Under the pieces are notes generated by a model, which had not been told where the DNA came from, did no database searches, and saw only the letters and a program-made list of their open reading frames with translations. Shown one piece after another: positions 1 through 10,094 of a stretch of 64,000 nt of DNA. The position numbers were made by a program, and so were the translations under genes. The stretch covers positions 10,138,501-10,202,500 of the forward strand of contig NC_080568.1 in the NCBI RefSeq assembly GCF_030253575.1, written 5' to 3'. Numbering within the stretch: the stretch's first letter is position 1; the number at the start of each line of letters is the position of its first letter. The DNA comes from Rhododendron vialii. Lineage: Eukaryota; Streptophyta; Magnoliopsida; Ericales; Ericaceae.

Positions 1-1382
1 GTCGGGCTCAAAAATAATATCAAATTGATAAATATGGCAGAAAACGCGCAATAAATTATATATATTTCGTTTGGGACATAGGGTTAAGCATATAAACACT
101 AAATATACTTAGATAAGAGGTTGGAATTGATTATAGTACCTTTAATCGGATCGCATTGATTTAAAAACAAATCTTGAATTTTGGGGAAGAAGACTTTGGG
201 ATCGGATTGAGGCTTGTTTGAGGATGCTCTGGGTTGTAGGAGGTGATCGGGATGATTGAATTGAGTTTCGGTTGAGTCTTGGGACGAAACCCATTTTTCT
301 CTCTCTTTCTTTCTCTCTTTAAAACTCTATGGATTGAAACTTGATTTTCTCTGGTTTTTCTCTCTTTTGGACTTGTGGGGCGTGGGAAATATTGTGGTGT
401 AAATATTTCGTGGGTCAATGGGGTGGGGTATTTATAGGAGAATTTTGGTAGAAGAGGATAAGAGTGAATTTAATGAGGTTGGCTTCATGGGATTTGGAAT
501 GGACAAATTTAGCTTGGTTTTAGGGTTAAGGAGAAAGTAGAGACTGAGTAGGAGATGGAGAGACGGAAGGAGTTTGAGGTGAGGGAGGAGTGTGCATACA
601 CGCATGTATGTGTAGAAAAATTTAAAAAGAATGCATATATATATTGCATGCATAATTGTATTTAAAAAAAAAGAATTGCATTAAGAAAATAATTCTAATA
701 ATATTATATTTAGAAAAAAAAATTGGATCAAAAATCCGGATCGTTACATTTCCAAAATACTTGTGTAACAGTCATAATTTTTACTTATCTGATTTCTCTT
801 GTCGAGACGAACCAAAATCATATAAAAGTTTGGCATAAAACTAAAAAATGCAAAAAATATTTCAAGAAAAACAAAACCAAAAAATTGTGCTATATAAGTT
901 AATCATTAATGTGAATATAGATACAATTCACAATGGGCTGAGCTATTTGCAACCACAAATTTTCTATACGTAGTCTGTTCTAAACCTAATCCACAAATCT
1001 TATAACAATTTCCTAAATGCAACCTAACAAATTTCCTAAACCCCCCCCCCCCCCTCTTCTCTCTCTCTCTCTCTCTCCTAGTTCTCTCTTCTCCTCACGA
1101 ACGCTACACCCACCACCACCACACCTCCATAACCGCCGCCTTCACGAAACATTGAAACTGTGAGAAATAAAACTCGCCACCTTCAAATCAACAGAAATAC
1201 GTACAGCACTTTATCATTCAAAATGCGTTCTTCGGATACAGTTCTTCAAATCAACAAAAACTACGAGAAACGCCTTATTCGGATACAGTCCTACAAAAAA
1301 AATTAAAACTCAAAAATGGTTCAGTTTTCTCTTCTCTTCTCTCTTCTCTTTTGCTGAACACACCACCACCACCGAACACCAC
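1..1382. other. Left-edge non-genic stretch, possible LTR remnant
   Basis: I see no convincing coding exon. On the minus strand a TATAAATA-type box at 429-437 is followed (toward lower coordinates) by a pyrimidine-rich leader, which resembles the promoter and R region of an LTR, but no LTR ends can be set. A C-tract followed by a (CT)n microsatellite lies near 1041-1078. Positions 769-845 resemble one arm of the foldback element at 59301-59635. The last five bases (1378-1382, ACCAC) are the left target-site copy of the retrotransposon that follows. Confidence 0.4.
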
Positions 1383-3501
1383 TGTAAAATCCTGACTTTT
1401 AAAATAAAAGTCACGTGGCCCGAATAGAAACTCAACACTTTAACTTAATTTTGATAGACTATGCAAAGTGAATTGTGGTTTGAATAGATGTGAGAATCTT
1501 GATATAATTTTGTAAATACTATGGGACAATTGAGTTCCATGTGCTACAGGGTAAGAGTCATGTGACGAAGGGATTTTTCCTTAAAAGTCGGACACCGCCA
1601 CGTTGATTCTCGTATTTTTATTAGTTTATGTTGAATTTTTGAGAATTTTTGGAAACTGAAATCCGAACGCGTACGGACCGGAATCGCGACGAGCCCGAAC
1701 CGACACACCACACTACGTGTCACGGAGCAGTGCTACGGAAGTACAGGTGTAATATCTTTTCACCTGTTTCACTTCTACTCCACCGAAGAATAAATATGAC
1801 TATTATAAGTATTATCATTTTAAAAGATTAAAAGGAGGATAGTAAGAAGGGGAGAATAAGGCTCCTGTACGTACACTTCTCTCTGTCGAGAACCACCACC
1901 CACCGTCCCGTTTGTGCTTTTTGGAGGATTTCTAAGCTCCTTTTGGTAATCCTTCTAACCCATTAATCTATTTATCATTCTCACTCATTAATCTATTTTA
2001 TGGTTAGGAATAGGACATATGTATCTGTTTTTTACTGAGGAAATAGAATTGGAGCAAAACTCTTGTAACACTCACACACTCACGCGTATAGCACCGAGGA
2101 ACTGCGGCCATGGCTGCTGACCAACTCGATCGACACCACTTCGGCAACTCTCTCTCACCTTTTTACAGCATCTTTTTCTTCTCTCGCATACGTAGCACCC
2201 GAACCCCTGAAATTTTCACACAAATGAAACCCCTTTCGGCAAAGAGTTTGGTTCCGGAACTCGCCACCCTAAATTGATTTAAGTAAATTATTAGCTGACT
2301 GTTATAAGCCTCAAATTGAGACTCTGCTAAATTCCTATGTTTCTAACCTAACAAGCTGTGGGAATTTTATTCCAGACTTACGTATTTGTACCCATTGCTT
2401 CAGAAGGAATACTAAGTTAAAGAATATAATATTTTCATTTAGAGCTATAAAAACAGTTCGTTGCTAATTCGTTGGCCTGAATTGGAAATTAGTTTACCCC
2501 TAAGTTCAACTGTAACAAATAGTAATTTGTGATACATTTTGTATAGGTACCAGTGTCTTGGACTAATTCGGTGCCACGTCAAGTTAGACGCATCCTTTTT
2601 GGTGAGTTGCGCATACCTTAGTTACATGCATTTTTCTGAATTTTGGGATAAAATGCCATTGCTTGTTTTTGCTGAAAAGTGTGGAATTCGATCCTCTTAC
2701 TTGATTTAATTGGTGATGTTGAGTAAAATACATGCGATGGCCTGTTTATTAAATCTTTGGTGTTACAGTTAATATAGACCATGGCAATATGTTTTGGGAA
2801 CTTGAATTTCACTTCTTGTTAGTACATGCTGGTGATAATATGAATCATTCGAACGGTGTCTCGAGCACTAGGGGACATGTAAAGAAACTAGGGCGTGAAG
2901 TAATAAGGCAGGAGATGCAGCCAGGCATCACCGGGTAACGATATCTTACCACTCTTCAATGGGGTCGCTCCCCAACCGACTGGCAAAAATACCGTTGAAT
3001 GATATTATCGCTCAACAGTGCAAAAGTTGAAAGAGAAATGAAATGAAAAGGTCCTTGGACCAAAGAAATGAGCTTATGAGCTAAAATTCATGTACTGGAT
3101 GTTCAATGAAATATTTCGATTGTTGCTTCGAACTGTTTCATAATGTGGGGTACTTTCATGGTCAAACTTGTAACTTTGGTATACGTTTCTCACCCGAGCT
3201 TCGGCTTATGAAAACCTTTTCCAATTTTTCAGGTTAAGATAGACATCAAGTTGTGGACTGAATGGGGTGCTAGAATAACCGTGGAGAATAGTGTGTAGCC
3301 TAATGGTTTGTAATTATTATATTTGTACACCTAGAAGCTCTGGGATTATGTTATTTATTCTACGCTTCCGCATACTTGAATTCTATTGCTTAAAATGACG
3401 CCGATGTTAGAAATCCCTAAACTAGAATATGAGCAGGCCTTCGGCGGCTTAACACCCGCTTGGCCGGTCACGACTTCCAGGGTCGATTTTAGGTCGTGAC
3501 A
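1383..3501 (+). repeat. 5' LTR, MITE-free copy
   Basis: This 2119 bp LTR starts TG and ends CA. It carries the unoccupied site AAGAATAAA at 1786-1794, where the sister LTR holds a foldback MITE. It is otherwise nearly identical to 6196-8716. Confidence 0.93.
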
Positions 3502-6195
3502 GAAGTGGTATCAGAGCATTAGTTTACGGATTTCTTAAAACCCAGAGCTTTAGGAGTCACCTACACAATAGTTGCACCAACTTATGTGCCTTGGTGTTCT
3601 ATTTGTTCTACCTTTAAGTTGATCTCATATTTAGAAATAGTGTCTAGAGATAGACAATAATTGATGTCAAATTACCTTGTGGTCTAAATGGCACTGAGGA
3701 AATCCTTTTGGACACTGAATGGCATCGTGCCTTTGTTTAGTGATGATCTTAGACCCAACACTCTTTATGGAAGGAGGCTCTAGTGAATATGGGTGATGTG
3801 AAACGTTAAAATATGGTCACAAACTACACAAGAAGCAAAGAATAGATTGTGTGAATTATGAGATGCGAGTCCTAGAAAGCAGTCAACGTTTAGACTTTAT
3901 TTTATATCTAATGGAAAGGGTGAGATAGGATGCTAAATTCTCATGTGAGCCGACTTGAGTTAACTATATCTTTAAAAAAAAAAAAGGGAGAAGAAACGAC
4001 TTGGGAGAAAGATAATCAGAGTGCGCATTGGAAGCTTGGCTCTCAAGTGTACCTGTCCAAGAATCTAGAGCTATAAGATTACACTCATTATAGATGAAGC
4101 CTATTTGCTTGACTCTCATTGTGTGAACATTGTTAGAAGTCCTCTTGACATAAAGTAATTTTGTTCAATCTATTTGTGACATACAATACTCTTTATTGAT
4201 GAATCTCATTTGTTGCGCCACTTCAGTTCCTTCTTTGTGTTTCTTGTCATCAAATATGAACTTGATGGGCATATTTCAAATCAGCATTGCCTATTTCTTA
4301 GCATTGTGTCTCTACTGAACTTCTTATAATTGAGCGTGATCCAAATGAATCTGAATCGTACTCATTGCTTCCACCTTCTTGAAAGTAATTCTCTAATGTT
4401 GTTCTTTATTCTAGAATGAAATAGGAGAATTGTTCCATCGATTGTTTGAAGTTTAAACTCCAATAATTGTTCGCAGCTCTCATCACATTGCAAGATGAAA
4501 GCTATTACTCTCTGACTGCACTGTGCAGCCCTTGAAAACTGATTACTGTTCTCCAAATTATTTTTCTGCCTTTATTAGATGACTAGTCTTGGATGTTTGG
4601 TTTGAAATGTGTTAGGCCGACGCAATTTCAAGAAAAATATCTAGATTAGTCTCTAAACTCTCAACAAAATTCATATTCAACTTCCTTTGAACTATGATGT
4701 AAAACTTCGATTCTATTGCTTTTGAACTCTATTGTGAAATTTTGATTCAATTAGCCCTTGTGGTCTTCTTTTGAGCCTTTGTATGACTTTGTTCCGTTTG
4801 CTTTTTGTGAATCTTAATGGTGAAACCTCAGAAATACTTCTATTCAACCCTTATCATATATTCTAAGATGTGCATATGAGTACCTTGATTAATTCCTAGA
4901 CTCTTTGCAATTCTATTTCAAGCTCCTTTCAAACTCTTTTGTGAACTTGGTTTTATTTGGCTTATGTGAGTTGAATGCACAAATCAAAAATTGATCATGC
5001 TCTTCTTCCATGCCCCTTGCTTTTGAACCTTATTCATGGGCCTTATTCATTCTCAAACTTTGTAGCATGTTTAGATTCGTGCTTGATGCCCCATTTGATA
5101 AGTTTCAAAATATATTCTATGTTATCATTGAACTCCATTTAACTTACCCATGTCCGCCAAGAAGTACCACTCTTTTTCTTGAATTCTTGGCTATTATGAA
5201 AATTAGTGCTTTGATTCATCGATTTCTTTAATGTTCCAATGAGCGATAGAGGGGAAACGAGTGATAGAGGGGAAAATTGGTAGAACGCAGGAAAGGTCGA
5301 GGCTCTTGTTAACAATGGCGATAAGAGTTTTGCATTTTTCTCTACTCGTTGGATACAATTAGAAGTTCCAAGATTTCTCTCAAAGAATATGTTACTATCG
5401 AAGGGGGAAAAAGAAGTGTAGAAAGCTTTGGATATAGACACATGAAAAAGAACTCTAAAAGCTAAAGCAGGGAGATGCGACGGCACCAATCCTCACTCTT
5501 TCCAGATGGGATAGAAAGATTTGGGCACAATGACGACAAGTCATGATAAAGCATAGGAAAAACGGCAAGGAAGAATAAGAAATGGATCACATGTGTGATG
5601 ATAGTTCAAGCCACAATAGGGGGAAAAAAAAAAATTCCTCACAATAAGTACTAGATGTAGCTATTTGCCTAAGTACTAACTACTCTCTACCTCAACCTTT
5701 TGAACTCCATGTCCAAGTAATCGTACGAATATTGATATCTAAATTCTGAGTTTCGATTTGAAAATTTTCCATCACTTACGAGCGAATGATTCTAAGTCCA
5801 GAAGACTTGATCGATGCAAGTTCGTTTGACAATTTTCAAGTCAAAGGAAGCATTGACTATCAACAGAGTTCGCCTACATCAATAGTAATTATAAGCTACA
5901 TGTTCTTCGAAGCTTTATACGAGAAGTGTTATAGAATCTAGATATGCCTCGCTTAGAGCAACGATGGGAAGAGGACAACGTACCAGGAACAAATCGAGCG
6001 AATTTGCAAATGATGCGTGCCAAACGTGTTGAACCAGGCAACCAGCAGCTGATCAAGATACAAGAAAGCTGACTATGCAATTCGCAAAAGAGGAAAAAAA
6101 AATGTTACTCAAGCTTTGGGAAGATGCATTGCTTATTCGATTATTATTGGCTATATTCAAGTTTGGAGGACCAAACTTTCTAAGGTGGGGAGAAA
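3502..6195 (+). other. Non-coding interior of the LTR retrotransposon
   Basis: After the primer-binding site at 3506-3517 the interior contains only short unrelated reading frames with no retrotransposon motifs. A small direct repeat of GATAGAGGGGAAA lies near 5245-5275. A purine tract closes the region at 6182-6195. The lack of any gag or pol remnant marks the element as non-autonomous rather than as a recently decayed autonomous copy. Confidence 0.8.
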
Positions 6196-8716
6196 TGTAA
6201 AATCCTGACTTTTAAAATAAAAGTCACGTGGCCCGAATAGAAACTCAACACTTTAACTTAATTTTGATAGACTATGCAAAGTGAATTGTGGTTTGAATAG
6301 ATGTGAGAATCTTGATATAATTTTGTAAATACTATGGGACAATTGAGTTCCATGTGCTACAGGGTAAGAGTCATGTGACGAAGGGATTTTTCCTTAAAAG
6401 TCGGACACCGCCACGTTGATTCTCGTATTTTTATTAGTTTATGTTGAATTTTTGAGAATTTTTGGAAACTGAAATCCGAACGCGTACGGACCGGAATCGC
6501 GACGAGCCCGAACCGACACACCACACTACGTGTCACGGAGCAGTGCTACGGAAGTACAGGTGTAATATCTTTTCACCTGTTTCACTTCTACTCCACCGAA
6601 GAATAAACAGAAATGCTATGTATACCGATGGAATTGTAGGGATATCGTACCGACCGGCGGCGCGGGGCCGTCTCCGGCCACCGGACGGCCGATCCGAGCC
6701 GTCCAAAAATTTTAAAAAAAAAAACCGAGGGGACCACGCGGGAATCAACGGCATCCGATGTGTGTAGGGTGCTTGATCTAAACACCTTATTTTTTGTGTA
6801 TATTTATACACAAAAAATAAGGTGTTTAGATCAAGCACCCTACACACATCGGATGCCGTTGATTCCCACGTGGTCCCCTCGGTTTTTTTTTTTAAAATTT
6901 TTGGACGGCTCGGATCGGCCGTCCGGTGGCCGGAGACGGCCCCGCGCCGCCGGTCGGTACGATATCCCTACAATTCCATCGGTATACATAGCAGTTCTCA
7001 AGAATAAATATGACTATTATAAGTATTATCATTTTAAAAGATTAAAAGGAGGATAGTAAGAAGGGGAGAATAAGGCTCCTGTACGTACACTTCTCTCTGT
7101 CGAGAACCACCACCCACCGTCCCGTTTGTGCTTTTTGGAGGATTTCTAAGCTCCTTTTGGTAATCCTTCTAACCCATTAATCTATTTATCATTCTCACTC
7201 ATTAATCTATTTTATGGTTAGGAATAGGACATATGTATCTGTTTTTTACTGAGGAAATAGAATTGGAGCAAAACTCTTGTAACACTCACACACTCACGCG
7301 TATAGCACCGAGGAACTGCGGCCATGGCTGCTGACCAACTCGATCGACACCACTTCGGCAACTCTCTCTCACCTTTTTACAGCATCTTTTTCTTCTCTCG
7401 CATACGTAGCACCCGAACCCCTGAAATTTTCACACAAATGAAACCCCTTTCGGCAAAGAGTTTGGTTCCGGAACTCGCCACCCTAAATTGATTTAAGTAA
7501 ATTATTAGCTGACTGTTATAAGCCTCAAATTGAGACTCTGCTAAATTCCTATGTTTCTAACCTAACAAGCTGTGGGAATTTTATTCCAGACTTACGTATT
7601 TGTACCCATTGCTTCAGAAGGAATACTAAGTTAAAGAATATAATATTTTCATTTAGAGTTATAAAAACAGTTCGTTGCTAATTCGTTGGCCTGAATTGGA
7701 AATTAGTTTACCCCTAAGTTCAACTGTAACAAATAGTAATTTGTGATACATTTTGTATAGGTACCAGTGTCTTGGACTAATTCGGTGCCACGTCAAGTTA
7801 GACGCATCCTTTTTGGTGAGTTGCGCATACCTTAGTTACATGCATTTTTCTGAATTTTGGGATAAAATGCCATTGCTTGTTTTTGCTGAAAAGTGTGGAA
7901 TTCGATCCTCTTACTTGATTTAATTGGTGATGTTGAGTAAAATACATGCGATGGCCTGTTTATTAAATCTTTGGTGTTACAGTTAATATAGACCATGGCA
8001 TTATGTTTTGGGAACTTGAATTTCACTTCTTGTTAGTACATGCTGGTGATAATATGAATCATTCAAACGGTGTTTCGAGCACTAGGGGACATGTAAAGAA
8101 ACTAGTGGCGTGAAGTAATAAGGCAGGAGATGCAGCCAGGCATCACCGGGTAACGATATCTTACCACTCTTCAATGGGGTCGCTCCCCAACCGACTGGCA
8201 AAAATACCGTTGAATGATATTATCGCTCAACAGTGCAAAAGTTGAAAGAGAAATGAAATGAAAAGGTCCTTGGACCAAAGAAATGAGCTTACGAGCTAAA
8301 ATTCATGTACTGGATGTTCAATGAAATATTTCGATTGTTGCTTCGAACTGTTTCATAATGTGGGGTACTTTCATGGTCAAACTTGTAACTTTGGTATACG
8401 TTTCTCACCCGAGCTTCGGCTTATGAAAACCTTTTCCAATTTTTCAGGTTAAGATAGACATCAAGTTGTGGACTGAATGGGGTGCTAGAATAACCGTGGA
8501 GAATAGTGTGTAGCCTAATGATTTGTAATTATTATATTTGTACACCTAGAAGCTCTGGGATTATGTTATTTATTCTACGCTTCCGCATACTTGAATTCTA
8601 TTGCTTAAAATGACGCCGATGTTAGAAATCCCTAAACTAGAATATGAGCAGGCCTTCGGCGGCTTAACACCCGCTTGGCCGGTCACGACTTCCAGGGTCG
8701 ATTTTAGGTCGTGACA
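6196..8716 (+). repeat. 3' LTR interrupted by a MITE
   Basis: This copy is 402 bp longer than the 5' LTR. The difference is exactly a 392 bp foldback element (6608-6999), its 9 bp duplicated target and one extra base near 8105. Confidence 0.93.
6608..6999. mobile_element. 392 bp foldback MITE, Mutator-like
   Basis: The whole element is one inverted repeat. Two arms of about 195 bp meet at a 2 bp loop (6803-6804), which is the exact midpoint of the element. I count about three mismatches between the arms. The termini read CAGAAATGCTATG on the left and GAGAACTGCTATG on the right (reverse complement). It is flanked by 9 bp direct duplications AAGAATAAA at 6599-6607 and 7000-7008; the other LTR has a single copy at 1786-1794. 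A 9 bp duplication and a G-rich start fit Mutator-like MITEs. Open frames across it are a by-product of symmetry and do not encode transposase. Confidence 0.93.
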
Positions 8717-8996
8717 ACCACACCCATCACCACTGTGTATCCGGAATTTTCAAAAAAAATTCTCCGACGTAGTCGGATACACATTTCTGAAAAATTTAGA
8801 CAATTTCATATTTTAAAACTTGAAAATGTTTACAAAATTCAAATTCTAATACCCAAACACTTTATAACGCATCTTGAAGATGCGTCATGTATTTTTTATT
8901 TTTTTTGAAAATGCAGATTCTGACTGTTAAAAACACAAATTCCGAATGCGTCATGCTTCGTATAACGCATTTTGCTAATGTGCGATGGAACTGGGT
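8717..8996. other. Short non-coding stretch with a hairpin
   Basis: No gene is visible. A hairpin CGCATCTT-G-AAGATGCG sits near 8869-8885, and variants of the words CGGATAC and ATGCGTCAT recur here and in the other flank (1230-1300). This suggests the retrotransposon landed in an older repetitive sequence. Confidence 0.35.
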
Positions 8997-9293
8997 TCAT
9001 AGGCGAAAAAATGCGAGTCGACGAATGAATCTGAATTTTTCTAGGGCTTTTTCTTGACGAATGAATCTGCGGTCGATTCGTAAGGCCTCGAAAACGAGGA
9101 GAACGGTGAAGGGGAGGAAGAGCAAGACGGGCCACCATCTCAGTAGTTCCTTGAGGAATTGCTGTGCCAACTCGTTCTTGCCTCGTGATTTCTTGTTTTT
9201 TCTGTGGACTCTGCAGACTCGGGGCTTCGTTTTTCCGGCGACGTCATCGGAGTCGTAATCAGAGAGGGAAATTGGTATGCTGTTGTTGAACAT
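8997..9293 (-). CDS. Putative first exon of a type II membrane protein, possibly truncated
   Basis: The minus-strand frame starts with ATG at 9293 and could encode up to 98 aa. Residues 1-50 are charged and basic (SDYDSDD, then a KNKKSRGK cluster). They are followed by a single hydrophobic segment around residues 53-69 with the core WWPVLLFLPF. A short basic/acidic N-terminus plus one membrane anchor is the layout of many plant Golgi glycosyltransferases, but I do not recognise the family and see no catalytic domain. The last ~25 codons contain a duplicated word (GACGAATGAATCTG at about 9009 and 9056) and may be intron rather than exon. The young LTR retrotransposon ends only 280 bp downstream in the gene's direction, so any 3' part has been displaced or lost. 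It could be a gene fragment. Confidence 0.4.
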   Translation of the reverse strand: MFNNSIPISLSDYDSDDVAGKTKPRVCRVHRKNKKSRGKNELAQQFLKELLRWWPVLLFLPFTVLLVFEALRIDRRFIRQEKALEKFRFIRRLAFFRL

Positions 9294-9618
9294 TGGGGAG
9301 GGCGATCGATATCACTGTGATGTCGACTGTTTCTTGTACAGTGGGAGGTGGGTTGGGGAAGAAGAGTAGGGAGGAAGATGATAAGATGACCTTTGACATT
9401 CTAAAACGAAGTCATTTCATTGGGGGTGTTTTTGTTTATTTTTTTAAAGGGCATTTTTGTTCGAAAGTGATTAATTTTAGAACAGGCTACGTATAGAAAA
9501 TTTATGGTTGTAAATAACTCGGCAGTTCACAATACTTGCGGAGATCAGCATCTTCCTTTGCAAATGAATTTTATAAACCACGTCGCTAGTAATCGACAAA
9601 GAAAAACGGCGTCGCTTA

Positions 9619-9987
9619 GAGCATCTCCAATCCATCTCCATTTCCTCCAAAATAGAGTATGGATGTAACACATTGAGGGGAGATTTTGTAATTTATTCCA
9701 TTTTTTCTTCACTTTTTGTACTTTTTGGGAGAATTTTTGAGGGACCCATCGTCCTTTTTAGAGTTTGGAAGAATTTTGTACTCTAAATTTACTTTTGATC
9801 CTCCATTTTTAGAGGACCGAATTTACTTTTGGAGGACCAAACTCTAAAAAGGACGGTGGGTCCCTTAAAAATTCTTTCAAAAACTACAAAAAGTGAAAAA
9901 AAAGAGAGAGTAAATTATAAAATCTCTCCCTCAATATGTCACATCCATTCTCTATTTTGGAGAAATAGAGTTGGATTGGCGATGTTC
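9619..9987. mobile_element. Tourist-like (PIF/Harbinger) MITE
   Basis: Ends read GAGCATCTCCAATCC on the left and, in reverse complement, GAACATCGCCAATCC on the right. The inverted similarity continues inward for about 100 bp. It is flanked by TTA and TAA, consistent with a mutated TWA target duplication. It lies about 110 bp upstream of the MinE start codon, so it is part of that gene's promoter region. Confidence 0.75.
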
Positions 9988-10061
9988 TAACAAACACCCG
10001 ACCGGAAAACAGAACCCTAACGCAGAATAGGAGTGATAAAAGCTAGTAAATGAAACCCTGA

Positions 10062-10087
10062 AGAGAGAGAGAGAGAGAGAGAGAGAG
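10062..10087 (+). repeat. (GA)n microsatellite in the MinE leader
   Basis: A pure GA run of 26 bases ends 7 bases before the MinE start codon at 10095. Purine-rich GA tracts of this kind are common in plant 5' leaders. Length may vary between individuals. Confidence 0.9.
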
Positions 10088-10094
10088 TACGAGA

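Larger units (their letters stand above)
1383..8716 (+). mobile_element. Complete non-autonomous LTR retrotransposon (LARD-like)
   Basis: Two long direct repeats beginning TGTAAAATCC and ending GTCGTGACA bound this element. The 5' LTR is 1383-3501 and the 3' LTR is 6196-8716. Five-base target duplications ACCAC lie at 1378-1382 and 8717-8721. A primer-binding site TGGTATCAGAGC (initiator tRNA-Met type) is at 3506-3517, and a purine tract (6182-6195) abuts the 3' LTR, so the element reads on the + strand. The 2.7 kb interior has no gag, protease, RT or integrase that I can recognise, so it would depend on proteins from another element. The LTRs differ by only about six substitutions and one indel apart from a MITE insertion, which implies a recent insertion. 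Superfamily is uncertain; the long LTRs and 5 bp duplication fit Ty3/gypsy-derived LARDs. Confidence 0.93.

Noticed and set aside
1649-1831. Open frame in the 5' LTR, repeated at 6462 in the 3' LTR
   Set aside because: It is part of the duplicated LTR, has no gag-like motif, and is broken by the MITE in the second copy.
6533-7056. Overlapping frames of about 100 codons on both strands
   Set aside because: They arise from the symmetric MITE and read almost the same protein from each arm; no domain is recognisable.
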